Shown in pieces: positions 18,496 to 26,014 of a DNA stretch of 64,000 nucleotides. The position numbers were made by a program, and so were the translations under genes. The notes below the pieces were generated by a model. It was not told the DNA's origin. It saw nothing but the letters and a program-made list of their open reading frames with translations, and searched no databases. The stretch is from Methylacidimicrobium fagopyrum (GTDB lineage: Bacteria; Verrucomicrobiota; Verrucomicrobiia; Limisphaerales; UBA11358): the NCBI GenBank assembly GCA_026225255.1, contig JAMFSJ010000002.1, positions 1 through 64,000 of the forward strand, in the 5' to 3' direction. How positions within the stretch are numbered: position 1 is the first letter of the stretch; each line of letters begins with the position of its first letter.

Positions 18496-20291
18496 AAACC
18501 AAATCCACCGCCATCTGGTTCGTCCTCGCGATCTTGCTCTTCGCCTTCATCTGTTTTTGGCAAAAGCATCAACAAAACAACGCGCCGGTGGTGTTGCGTT
18601 TGTTGCCCGGCTTGCGGATCGCCGACGTGACGGACGTGGAAGTCACGCCCGCCGCTGCCTTCGCCATCAACGCCGACCGCACGAACGGCGGCTGGCAATT
18701 AGAAAAACCGTTCATTTATCCCGCGCAAACCACGGCGATTGAAACCTTGCTGACCGCGTTGGAAAAATTGACGCCCGCCCTGCGCATCACACCCGCTGAA
18801 ATTAGCGCGCGCAAAAATACCGACCTTGATTTTGGTTTCAACAATCCCCAGTTCCGGATCAACCTCACGGCGGGTGGCCAAAACTGGCAATTGCAGGTCG
18901 GTAATAAAACGGCGCCCGGCGATCAAGTTTTCGTGCGCATCGTTGGCACCGACGGCGTCTTCGTGACCGACGTGAATTGGTTGCAATATTTACCGCTCAA
19001 CGCCACGGCTTGGCGCGACACCTCGCTCATGGACACGGCCGCGAATTACGATTGGATCGTCATCACGAACGGCACGAAAGTGATCGAACTGCACCGTGAT
19101 GCGACGAACGGGCTCTGGCGCATGACCTGGCCGTTGACCACCGCCCGCGCCGACAGCGACGGCATCAACGCCGCGCTGCAACAACTTCGTTCCGCGCAAG
19201 CGGCGCGCTTTGTCACTGACGATCCGAAAACCGATTTGACCACGTTCGGCTTGCAGCCCGCAGATTTGGATCTGCGTTTTGGCAACAGCACTAATTTGAC
19301 CGCCGGTCTGCATGTCGGTAAAGCGACGACGGATAATCCCGCGCAAGTTTTCGCGCGCCGCGATGGCTGGAATTCCATCGTGGCCGTGGCGAAAGACGTC
19401 TTTACTCCGTGGCGTGGCGGGGTGAATGACTTTCGCGATGCTCATTTGTTTCAACTCACTGCGCCCGTCGCCGAGATCGAAGTGCGTGGCAAAAATAATT
19501 TTACGTTGCAACGACACGGCACGAATGACTGGACCATCATCGGTGAAAAATTTCCCGTTGATGCCGACAGCGTGCGTGATTTCATCCGCGAGCTCACGAG
19601 CGTCCGCGTCGCGGAATTTCGAAAGGACAAAAACACCACGACCGACCTGCAAGGTTTCGGCTTGGACGCGGCTTCCGGCACGAATCAGATCACGTTGCGC
19701 GCGACCGTTGGCGATACGAATAGCGTCATCGCGCAACTTATTTTTGGCGCGCAGACCACGAACCAGGCGTATGTGAAACGCGCCGATGAAAATTACGTTT
19801 ACGCGCTGACCTTGGGCGATTTCAACAACCTCAAGGAGAGGGAAAACAGTTGGATGTATCGCGACCGGCGGATCTGGAATTTTTCGGAAACCAACGTCAC
19901 GCAAATCACGCTGCGGCAAAATGGCAAAACGCAGACGCTATTGCGCACCGGCGCGAACGCCTGGTCGCCCGCGCCCGGCTCGCAAGGCATTATTGCTCCC
20001 GCTGCCATTGAAGAATCGGTGCATCGCCTCGGCGAGATCGACGCGCTTGGGGGTTGGGCGGGACGCAATCTGCCAGCCACAGTCGGCGGCTTTAATACCA
20101 ATAACCTTTCACTCACAATCGAATTGAAAACGGGCGAAAAACTATCCGTAGATTTCGGCATGGAATTGACGCAAGCCAACACCGCCGTCGCCGCCGTGAC
20201 GCTGGATGGCGACCGTTGGGTCTTCGTGTTTCCGCCCGCCACGTATCAATATGTTTTGACGTATCTGACGCTTCCGCCAGACAAGCGGTAA
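18492..20291 (+). CDS. DUF4340 protein, partner of the Gld-like ABC system
   Basis: The 599-aa protein has one N-terminal membrane segment (STAIWFVLAILLFAFICFWQ) and a long periplasmic region of repeated domains with motifs such as WQLEKPFIYPAQTTAIETLL, DLDFGFNNPQFRINLT and TTFGLQPADLDLRFG, the pattern of DUF4340. This family habitually follows GldG-like genes. The track ORF begins at 18420, but the ATG at 18492 overlaps the preceding stop as ATGA and gives the membrane anchor at the very N-terminus. It ends just before the convergent ketosynthase-like gene. The biochemical role is unknown. Confidence 0.85.
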   Translation: MKTKSTAIWFVLAILLFAFICFWQKHQQNNAPVVLRLLPGLRIADVTDVEVTPAAAFAINADRTNGGWQLEKPFIYPAQTTAIETLLTALEKLTPALRITPAEISARKNTDLDFGFNNPQFRINLTAGGQNWQLQVGNKTAPGDQVFVRIVGTDGVFVTDVNWLQYLPLNATAWRDTSLMDTAANYDWIVITNGTKVIELHRDATNGLWRMTWPLTTARADSDGINAALQQLRSAQAARFVTDDPKTDLTTFGLQPADLDLRFGNSTNLTAGLHVGKATTDNPAQVFARRDGWNSIVAVAKDVFTPWRGGVNDFRDAHLFQLTAPVAEIEVRGKNNFTLQRHGTNDWTIIGEKFPVDADSVRDFIRELTSVRVAEFRKDKNTTTDLQGFGLDAASGTNQITLRATVGDTNSVIAQLIFGAQTTNQAYVKRADENYVYALTLGDFNNLKERENSWMYRDRRIWNFSETNVTQITLRQNGKTQTLLRTGANAWSPAPGSQGIIAPAAIEESVHRLGEIDALGGWAGRNLPATVGGFNTNNLSLTIELKTGEKLSVDFGMELTQANTAVAAVTLDGDRWVFVFPPATYQYVLTYLTLPPDKR

Positions 20292-20292
20292 A

Positions 20293-20769
20293 TCAGTCGC
20301 GGACACGCTGCAGAAAGCACGCCCGCGCCGTCGCGATCGGCGGCAACGAAATAATTTCTGCCAGCTCCGCCGAAATAACGTCGCAAAAAACGCAGACGCA
20401 ACCGTCGGCTTCGCCGCGTCGGATCAAATCCATGGCTTCCGGCACAATAATTTTTTCAGCGCCTACAAAACATAGATTCGGCCCGGTCAATTTGAAATGA
20501 ATCGCAATTTCGCCGACCGCCGCGCTCGGCAAGGTGTAGGCGAACAACGTGGGGCTCGGCCCGCCAATGCCGTTGCGACCTTGCCAAAAATTCACATCCG
20601 TCGTCAACGACCCCGCGCTCGCCGCGAGGCAAATACCAATGCGATCCCGCGCGAATTCATCGAAATTAATTTTCAACGCAGCCACCGCAAGCAACGCCAG
20701 CCGGCTCGATAAATCCAACCGGCCAAAACGTTGCCCCAGTCGCGCGTCCGCCAGATCCGCCTCCGTCAC
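20293..20769 (-). CDS. Ketosynthase-like N-terminal domain protein without active-site Cys
   Basis: The 158-aa product aligns by eye with the N-terminal half of the adjacent ketosynthase: IGICLAASAGSLTTDVNFWQ, then TGPNLCFVGAEKIIVPEAMD and LIRRGEADGCVCVFCD. Where the true enzyme has SLACVSG the Cys is missing (FVGAEKI). It therefore looks like a small non-catalytic partner, analogous to a chain-length factor, similar to the short Ketoacyl-synt_2 proteins of aryl-polyene clusters. The only start is GTG at 20769, and the frame is open only a few codons further upstream before a stop. It is the last gene of the four-gene operon, 46 bp after the ketosynthase. Confidence 0.7.
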   Translation of the reverse strand: MTEADLADARLGQRFGRLDLSSRLALLAVAALKINFDEFARDRIGICLAASAGSLTTDVNFWQGRNGIGGPSPTLFAYTLPSAAVGEIAIHFKLTGPNLCFVGAEKIIVPEAMDLIRRGEADGCVCVFCDVISAELAEIISLPPIATARACFLQRVRD

Positions 20770-20815
20770 GCGCTCGTGGCAATGATGGAGATATCAGATA
20801 TGGAAAATTTGAGCT

Positions 20816-21967
20816 TCACAGTTTTTGCAAAATTAGCGCGCCATTCATTCCGCCAAATCCCGTATTCAGCTTGAGCACATTTTTTAACTGCACCTCAAAA
20901 CGCGGTTCGCGCACGAGGTTTTTGGGTGTGCCTTCCGCCGCCGTTTCCAAGCGCGGTGTGCCGGGTAAAAAATTTCCCGACATTGCCAGCACGCAAATGA
21001 TTGCTTCAATCACGCCCGCCGCGCCGAGCGTGTGCCCCAACATGCCTTTCGAGCCGCTGACCGGCGGACCCTCGTCGCCAAAAATCGTGCGCAGCGCGAG
21101 CGATTCCATCGCGTCGTTGTAACTCGTGCCCGTGCCGTGCGCGTGGACGTAATCCACGTCGTGCGGCAATAATTTTGCGGCCGTCAGCGCGCCGCGGATG
21201 GCCTGCGCCAAACCGGAGCCATCACGTGACGGTCCGGTCAGATGATTCGCGTCGTTGCTGCTGCCGAAGCCGCCAATTTTAATTCTGTCACCGGTCGCAA
21301 AATCAGCCCGCACCAAAACCATCGCCGCCCCCGCTTCGCCCGGACTTAGGCCGCAACGCGCCGCGTCAAACGGACGGCAACCGAGCGGATCAATCGCCTT
21401 CAACGCCGTGAAACCCGCGACGACAAATGCGGACAGCGCATCTACGCCCACGACCAACACGGCGTCGGCGTCGCCGCGCTGGATGAGTTTGGCCCCTTGC
21501 GAAATTGCGGTGAGCCCGGAAACGCAGGCGAGCGAAATAGTTTGCACTGGCCCGCTCGCGCCGTGCGCGGTCGCAAAATCAGCGGCGAGCAAATCCGCCT
21601 GCAAATGACGTCGTGCCGTTTCGGAACCCGGCTGATTTTCCGCGAGGCGTTCCAATGTCGTGATGTTGGCTTTGGTGGTCGAAAGCACGAGGCCGATGCG
21701 GGTGGCAGGGATCGGCGAGAGAATTTTTTGCGCGGCGGCGCAGGCTTGTTGCAACGCTTCGTTCGCCAGTGACCACGCGGGATTTTCAATGTTGATGAAA
21801 CTGTCTGGCACCGCCCCAACGAGGTTGGACTGAAATCGCGGCGGATTAAATTTTTCCAACGGCCGCAAGCCGCTGGAATTTTCACGCAACGCCACCCGCA
21901 GCGATTCGAGGCCGCAACCGACGGCGGAAATCACCCCGCAACCGGCGATGACGACTGGTTCACGCAT
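20816..21967 (-). CDS. Beta-ketoacyl-ACP synthase (FabF-type condensing enzyme)
   Basis: This is a complete condensing enzyme of 383 aa. It has the catalytic Cys148 in SLACVSGL, His277 in VHAHGTGTSYND and His312 in GMLGHTLGAAG, and the glycine-rich C-terminal NTGFGGMNGALIL. It would extend an acyl-ACP chain by two carbons with malonyl-ACP. Its partners in the operon are a hotdog dehydratase upstream (8-bp overlap), an LpxL-type acyltransferase and a ketosynthase-like protein, rather than fatty-acid genes such as fabD, fabG or acpP. This context favours a specialised polyene or lipid pathway over housekeeping fatty-acid synthesis. Confidence 0.9.
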   Translation of the reverse strand: MREPVVIAGCGVISAVGCGLESLRVALRENSSGLRPLEKFNPPRFQSNLVGAVPDSFINIENPAWSLANEALQQACAAAQKILSPIPATRIGLVLSTTKANITTLERLAENQPGSETARRHLQADLLAADFATAHGASGPVQTISLACVSGLTAISQGAKLIQRGDADAVLVVGVDALSAFVVAGFTALKAIDPLGCRPFDAARCGLSPGEAGAAMVLVRADFATGDRIKIGGFGSSNDANHLTGPSRDGSGLAQAIRGALTAAKLLPHDVDYVHAHGTGTSYNDAMESLALRTIFGDEGPPVSGSKGMLGHTLGAAGVIEAIICVLAMSGNFLPGTPRLETAAEGTPKNLVREPRFEVQLKNVLKLNTGFGGMNGALILQKL

Positions 21968-22376
21968 ACAATGACAATTCTCCCGTCGCGATAATTTGTC
22001 CCTCGCAAGAAATCTTTCCGGCGATCAGTAACATCGGCCCGAGTCGTTTTTGTTCGCGAATTTCGATGTGCAACGTTTTACCCAGCGGCGTCGGCGATTG
22101 GATTTTGAAATTGGAAACCGCGATCAACATGCCATTGGCGGCGGCCCCAGATTTTCCCACGCCCGCTTGCGCCCGCTGACCGAGCGCGGCGGCCACGGTT
22201 TGCGCAACGCATTCGACCAATGCAGTTTCACTGATTTTTCCAGCGGTAACGGCGAAATCGTTTTCGCGAAAACAGGCGGTCGCGGTTGCGGTCGTTTTCG
22301 TGCAATCAATCAACGCGTTGATCCATTGCATCGGCGCGCGGTGCGGAACGAGTTGGTCGAGCGTAACGCGCATCAT
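21960..22376 (-). CDS. 3-hydroxyacyl-ACP dehydratase-like hotdog protein (ApeP-like)
   Basis: The product of 138 aa has the FabZ/FabA-like arrangement: LVPHRAPMQWINALID with the catalytic His, and ALVECVAQTVAAAL with the catalytic Glu, then LLIAGKISCEGQIIATGELS in the last strands. It should dehydrate a 3-hydroxyacyl-ACP to the enoyl form, which in a polyene pathway leaves the double bond in place. The ATG start directly abuts the stop of the acyltransferase gene, and its end overlaps the ketosynthase start by 8 bp. The closest functional analogue from memory is the ApeP dehydratase of aryl-polyene clusters. Confidence 0.83.
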   Translation of the reverse strand: MMRVTLDQLVPHRAPMQWINALIDCTKTTATATACFRENDFAVTAGKISETALVECVAQTVAAALGQRAQAGVGKSGAAANGMLIAVSNFKIQSPTPLGKTLHIEIREQKRLGPMLLIAGKISCEGQIIATGELSLYA

Positions 22377-23342
22377 TCAGTTTTTTTGTTCCGGCGGTTT
22401 AAGGGATTGCGGCGTGAGTTGTGGCGGCGCGTCCAATTTCCAGAACGGATAAAAATTATACCATTGAAATGGATCGCGGCGGACAACGGTTTCCATGTTG
22501 CGGGCGAAATCGGCTGCGCATTTTTTTAGATAGACATCCCGTTGATTGCGGGCGGGCAGCTCTAAAAATTGCGGTTCAAATCCGTAAAATCGATAATGCC
22601 CGCCGGGCTCGCGTTGACTAAAAGCGTGCATCAACGGGGCGCCCGCGATGGCGGCCATCACATACGCGCCGACCGGAAACGCCGCGTCGTCGCCGAGAAA
22701 CGGCAGGCGCGTGGACGGGCTGCCGTAGGAGCGATCGCCGAGCATGGCGACGATTTCGCCGCGTCGCAATGCCGCGACGAGCGGGATGGTGTCGGTGGGC
22801 GAACCGGTCAGTGGCAGCAGACGAAATTTTGTGCTGGAAGCGGAATTTAGCAGCTGACGGATTTCCGGCGATTCGTTGTCGAAACCGGTGACGTTGATCG
22901 GCACGTCCACGCGCGCGAGCAATTGTCCGCCCGCTTCCCAATTGCCGATGTGCGCCGTGAGCAGCAAAACGCCGCGACCATGAGACAGGGCGTCGCGCAG
23001 GTTTTTTTCGCCATCGAAACTGAACGTAAAATGTTTCTTATCGCCCGCCAAAATCGCCGTGCGGTCAATCAAGGCGCGACCGAACGAGAGGAAATGTTTA
23101 AACACATATGCGCGTCGTTTCCACCACGGCAACGGGCCGAAAGCACGACGGTGGAAATCCATCGTGGCCGCGACATCAGGCGACGCGAAGGAAAAATAAA
23201 TCGCGGGCGGCACCGCCAAAAGATACGTGAGCCGCAAGCCGAACACGCGCAGCGCGGTGATGAAAAACCAGATGCCCCGACGTCCACCGCGCAATTGTCC
23301 ACTGCCGGACCAGTGTTTCGTTTTCGGATCAGTAGCGGCCAT
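22377..23342 (-). CDS. LpxL/HtrB-type lysophospholipid acyltransferase
   Basis: The 321-aa protein belongs to the lipid A late acyltransferase family. It has an N-terminal membrane segment (GIWFFITALRVFGLRLTYLL), the catalytic HX4E motif in LTAHIGNWEAGG, and MLGDRSYGSPSTRLPFLGDD as the downstream conserved block. Such enzymes transfer an acyl chain from ACP to a lipid at the inner membrane. It is the first gene of an operon with a dehydratase and ketosynthases, so it may attach the acyl or polyene chain made by those enzymes to a membrane lipid, as proposed for aryl polyenes. A plain lipid A role cannot be excluded. Confidence 0.87.
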   Translation of the reverse strand: MAATDPKTKHWSGSGQLRGGRRGIWFFITALRVFGLRLTYLLAVPPAIYFSFASPDVAATMDFHRRAFGPLPWWKRRAYVFKHFLSFGRALIDRTAILAGDKKHFTFSFDGEKNLRDALSHGRGVLLLTAHIGNWEAGGQLLARVDVPINVTGFDNESPEIRQLLNSASSTKFRLLPLTGSPTDTIPLVAALRRGEIVAMLGDRSYGSPSTRLPFLGDDAAFPVGAYVMAAIAGAPLMHAFSQREPGGHYRFYGFEPQFLELPARNQRDVYLKKCAADFARNMETVVRRDPFQWYNFYPFWKLDAPPQLTPQSLKPPEQKN

Positions 23343-23482
23343 GCGGGTTCATTTTTGTGCGTCAGTTGAAAGCTGCAAGTGCCAAAATGCTAACGGCATC
23401 TGACAGCTTGTCAACGCGCACACAAACGCGCTCTGTCGCCCCCATTCCATTTTGCGCGGTGTGTGTTGTTCGTCGTAAAAAA

Positions 23483-23908
23483 TTACGCTTCCAGTTTTGC
23501 GTCGAGCGAAACCTTCGCATTCAGCAAACGTGAAATCGGGCAGCCAGCCTTCGCGCCGTTCGCGATGGCGGTAAACTTTTCCTGATCGATGCCGGGAATC
23601 GTTGCCGTCATGTCGAGGTGCGATTCAACGACGGTAAAACCGGCGTCAGTTTTTTCCATCGTGATGGTCGCGGTGGTATTGATGGCCGTGGGCGTGAAAC
23701 CGGCTTTGCCGAGTTCCGCCGAGAACGCCATGGAGAAACAACCGGCGTGCGAAGCCGCAATGAGTTCTTCGGGATTCGTGCCGACGCCGTTTTCAAAACG
23801 GGTGCTGAAGGAATATTGCGCCTGCTTGAGCGTGCCGCTTTCGGTGGAGATGGTGCCCTTGCCAGTTTTCAGATCGCCCTGCCACACTGCCGATGCTTTA
23901 CGTTTCAT
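23483..23908 (-). CDS. OsmC/Ohr-family peroxiredoxin
   Basis: The 141-aa product detoxifies organic hydroperoxides using two conserved cysteines, visible in AASHAGCFSMAFS (about residue 57) and KAGCPISRLLNA (about residue 125). The conserved early Arg lies in SFSTRFENGVGTNPEELI, the usual OsmC motif. Spacing and length are those of the OsmC subgroup rather than Ohr. It is monocistronic and is preceded by a low-complexity inverted repeat. The cytoplasmic thiol partner is not evident. Confidence 0.92.
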   Translation of the reverse strand: MKRKASAVWQGDLKTGKGTISTESGTLKQAQYSFSTRFENGVGTNPEELIAASHAGCFSMAFSAELGKAGFTPTAINTTATITMEKTDAGFTVVESHLDMTATIPGIDQEKFTAIANGAKAGCPISRLLNAKVSLDAKLEA

Positions 23909-24017
23909 AAATCAATCCCTTTGGTTTGTCCGGCGGGAATTCGCACGAACGGCTGACATGATAGCAGAGAAAATTTATTTTGCCATGAACCGTTTTTTGA
24001 TCCTTCTCATCGTTCTC

Positions 24018-24103
24018 CTCTCATCCTCATCGTCATCGTCATCGTCATCGTCATCCTCACTTTTCTGCCGAGGGAGAGGATGACGATGACGATGAGGAGG
24101 AGG
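24018..24103. repeat. TCATCG-type simple repeat with inverted counterpart
   Basis: From about 24018 to 24058 the + strand is a run of TCATCG/TCATCC units, and from about 24075 to 24103 it is the complementary GATGACGATGAGGAGG type. The two arms can fold into a long imperfect hairpin with a short loop around CTTTTCTGCCGAGGGAG. It occupies the gap between ilvA (ends 24122) and osmC (starts 23908), both on the minus strand, so it may act as a terminator or a slippage-prone spacer. Confidence 0.65.
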
Positions 24104-24121
24104 AGGATAGGGGGAGGCGAT

Positions 24122-25372
24122 TTAAGCCGTCACCCGCAAACGTTCTTCGCTGAACAGTTCCACGCCATTTTCCGCGAGCCGTTGTTGCAGTTCGGTGATG
24201 TGGCCGCGATCGCGCGTTTCCACGGTGCACAACACATGCACACGCGACAGATCCGGTCCGGCGAACGTGCGATTGTGCACGATTTCTGTGACGTTCGCGC
24301 CCGCCGCCGCGAGCACGCCTGCGAGATGCGCGAGCGCGCCGGGACGATCACTGAGCAATACGTCGAAACGATAGATGCGTCCGTCCGCTGCGAGACCGCG
24401 TTCGATCACGCGGCTGTGCGCGAGCGGGTCAATGTTGCCGCCGCTGAGGAGTAACACGACTTTACCTCCAGCAAGTTCAGGCAAACTGCCACTTAGCAAA
24501 GCTGCGAGTCCCGCTGCGCCCGCGCCTTCGATGATGCATTTTTCCAATTCCGCCAACCGCAAGATCGCCAGCGCCAACGTTTCTTCGCTCACGGCGACCA
24601 GGCGATGCGTCAGCGGCTGCATGATGGCGAGCGTGTTGGAACCCGCTTCGGCAACCGCGAGACCATCGGCCACGGTGGCGCGAATCGGAATGCGCACCGG
24701 CGCGCCAGCGGCGAGTCCGGCGGCAAAACACGCGGCACTCGCGGGTTCGACACCGATGATTTGTAACTGCGGTTTCAGCGCGTGAAAAACGGTCGCCATG
24801 CCGGCCAACAATCCGCCGCCGCCCACGGGAATGATGACCGCGTCGGCGTCGGGCACTTGTTCGAGAATTTCAAACGCCATCGTGCCTTGCCCGGCGATGA
24901 CTTGCGGATCGTTGAAGGGATGGATGTAAGTCAGCTTGCGTTCCTCGGCGAGACGACCGGCTTCGCTACGCGCTTCGTCGTAAGTGTCGCCGTGCAGAAT
25001 CACGGTCGCGCCGAATTGCCGGCAACGCGCGACTTTTACCAACGGCGCAAAACGCGGCATCACGACGGTGACCGGAATGCCGAGTAGTCGTCCGTGCCAA
25101 GACAGACCGAGCGCGTGATTGCCCGCCGAGGCCGCGATGACGCCGAGTTTGGCGTGTTCCGGCGTCAATTGCGCCAAGGCATTGCGCGCGCCGCGTTCCT
25201 TGAAACTTCCGGTGCGTTGGAGAAATTCCTGCTTGCAGAAAACGTGGGCTCCAGTCAGTTCGCTCAATGCGGCGGATTCCACGCACGGCGTGCGGGCGAT
25301 GACGCCGTTCAAGCGCGAACGCGCGGTCATGATTTCGGCCAGCGAAACAGTATTGTCAGATTGATTTTTCAT
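24122..25372 (-). CDS. ilvA: Threonine ammonia-lyase (biosynthetic threonine deaminase)
   Basis: The enzyme converts threonine to 2-oxobutanoate and ammonia, the first committed step of isoleucine synthesis. PLP binding is seen at Lys58 in TGSFKERGARNAL, with SAGNHALGLSWHG and the glycine loop IPVGGGGLLAGMA. After the catalytic domain (about 1-325) a single C-terminal ACT domain follows, FDVLLSDRPGALAHLAGVLA, as in the shorter threonine dehydratases of 400-420 aa. The start is ATG. It is preceded by a leader region that looks like an Ile-responsive attenuator, which supports an anabolic role rather than threonine catabolism. Confidence 0.92.
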   Translation of the reverse strand: MKNQSDNTVSLAEIMTARSRLNGVIARTPCVESAALSELTGAHVFCKQEFLQRTGSFKERGARNALAQLTPEHAKLGVIAASAGNHALGLSWHGRLLGIPVTVVMPRFAPLVKVARCRQFGATVILHGDTYDEARSEAGRLAEERKLTYIHPFNDPQVIAGQGTMAFEILEQVPDADAVIIPVGGGGLLAGMATVFHALKPQLQIIGVEPASAACFAAGLAAGAPVRIPIRATVADGLAVAEAGSNTLAIMQPLTHRLVAVSEETLALAILRLAELEKCIIEGAGAAGLAALLSGSLPELAGGKVVLLLSGGNIDPLAHSRVIERGLAADGRIYRFDVLLSDRPGALAHLAGVLAAAGANVTEIVHNRTFAGPDLSRVHVLCTVETRDRGHITELQQRLAENGVELFSEERLRVTA

Positions 25373-25387
25373 GGAGTGATTTAAGCA

Positions 25388-25420
25388 AATAAAAACCCCG
25401 GGCGCTCAGGCTCGGGGTTT
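25388..25420 (-). terminator. Intrinsic terminator in the ilvA leader (attenuator)
   Basis: On the minus strand AAACCCCG (25420-25413) pairs with CGGGGTTT (25400-25393) around a 12-nt loop, and the U-rich run TTTTTATTT follows. It sits 16 nt before the ilvA start. The left arm CCCCGAGCC (25417-25409) can instead pair with GGCTTGGGG (25471-25463) in the leader ORF, giving nine pairs including one G-U; this would be the antiterminator. Confidence 0.8.
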
Positions 25421-25453
25421 GAGAGATTAGAGTTGCGATGAATCGTTGCGCGT

Positions 25454-25522
25454 CTATCCCTGCCCCAAGCCGGGGCTAATAATGATCGCGAAGATCATGC
25501 GGGAGGTGGCGGAACAAATCAT
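25454..25522 (-). CDS. Putative ilvA leader peptide rich in isoleucine
   Basis: This 22-aa ORF, too short for the track, lies upstream of ilvA and ends 34 nt before the terminator hairpin. Its second half reads MIFAIIISPGLGQG, with three adjacent Ile codons (ATC ATT ATT, 25486-25478) and further Ile codons at positions 2 and 10. The Ile run is followed at once by GCCCC and GGCTTGGGG, which can form a 1:2 hairpin that blocks the antiterminator. A ribosome stalled for lack of Ile-tRNA would cover GCCCC and free GGCTTGGGG. AAGGA lies just before the ATG at 25522; the internal ATG at 25498 is an alternative start. The regulatory role is inferred from architecture. Confidence 0.7.
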   Translation of the reverse strand: MICSATSRMIFAIIISPGLGQG

Positions 25523-25530
25523 GCGTCCTT

Positions 25531-25559
25531 TTGATACGGGAGAATGTTGCGGGCGTCAA
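25531..25559 (-). promoter_or_regulatory. Possible ilvA promoter
   Basis: TTGACG (25559-25554) and TATCAA (25536-25531) are separated by 17 nt on the minus strand, a good sigma-70-like spacing. Transcription would begin close to the first leader ATG. If so, that ATG would be almost leaderless and the internal ATG at 25498 might be the one used. Confidence 0.45.
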
Positions 25560-25583
25560 GTGTGCGAAGAAAAGGGTAGTGTC

Positions 25584-25916
25584 TTAATTTGAAGGTTTTA
25601 ATTCTTTTGGCTCAGCTGACTTTAATTGGAAATCAACCGGAATTGAAAATTTGATTCGACTTGCTGTAATGTCAGATGCTTTGGACTGTCCCTGTGAACC
25701 TAATGTAAAAGCTCCAGCCAAAACAGCGATACCACCCTTTGTTCCTGTTTCCTTTTCAACGGTTACAGCAATATCAAAGTCTATGTCTTGCATGGTTTCA
25801 TCGGAAATCTTTCTGCGAACTGGATTCACGACAGAATTGCCATTTTCCTGCTGGGCATTTTCAATGCCCTGAATAATTTGAGTTAGGCTTTCAGAAACGA
25901 ATGTTTTTATATCCAT
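25584..25916 (-). CDS. Small uncharacterised protein, trypsin-co-occurring-like
   Basis: The product of 110 aa starts MDIKTFVSESLTQIIQGIEN, an amphipathic helix, and continues with a beta-rich half containing IDFDIAVTVEKETGTKGGIA and SQGQSKASDITASRIKFSIP. I have seen this layout in uncharacterised families that accompany proteases or effector modules, but I cannot assign it firmly. The track start is TTG at 25934; the ATG at 25916 is preferred. Base composition is visibly more AT-rich than its neighbours, which suggests acquisition from elsewhere. No partner gene is adjacent. Confidence 0.65.
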   Translation of the reverse strand: MDIKTFVSESLTQIIQGIENAQQENGNSVVNPVRRKISDETMQDIDFDIAVTVEKETGTKGGIAVLAGAFTLGSQGQSKASDITASRIKFSIPVDFQLKSAEPKELKPSN

Positions 25917-26014
25917 ATAATAATTAAATTCCAAATTTAAACGCAGATGGAAAATATTTAGTAAATTTTCTGGGTGTGTCCTATTTTATTTTGGCTCGGG
26001 ATAGACCCTCGGCA

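Noticed and set aside
18990-19919. 309-aa ORF on the minus strand opposite the DUF4340 gene
   Set aside because: It has no motif and lies entirely inside a coupled operon gene on the other strand.
24018-24103. Possible CRISPR-like array
   Set aside because: The units are 3-6 bp simple repeats without spacers and have an inverted partner, so this is low-complexity DNA.
25388-25420. Plain terminator of the upstream small gene (25584-25916)
   Set aside because: The hairpin is 160 nt beyond that stop, and the Ile-rich leader ORF and alternative pairing fit attenuation of ilvA better; the simpler view cannot be fully excluded.
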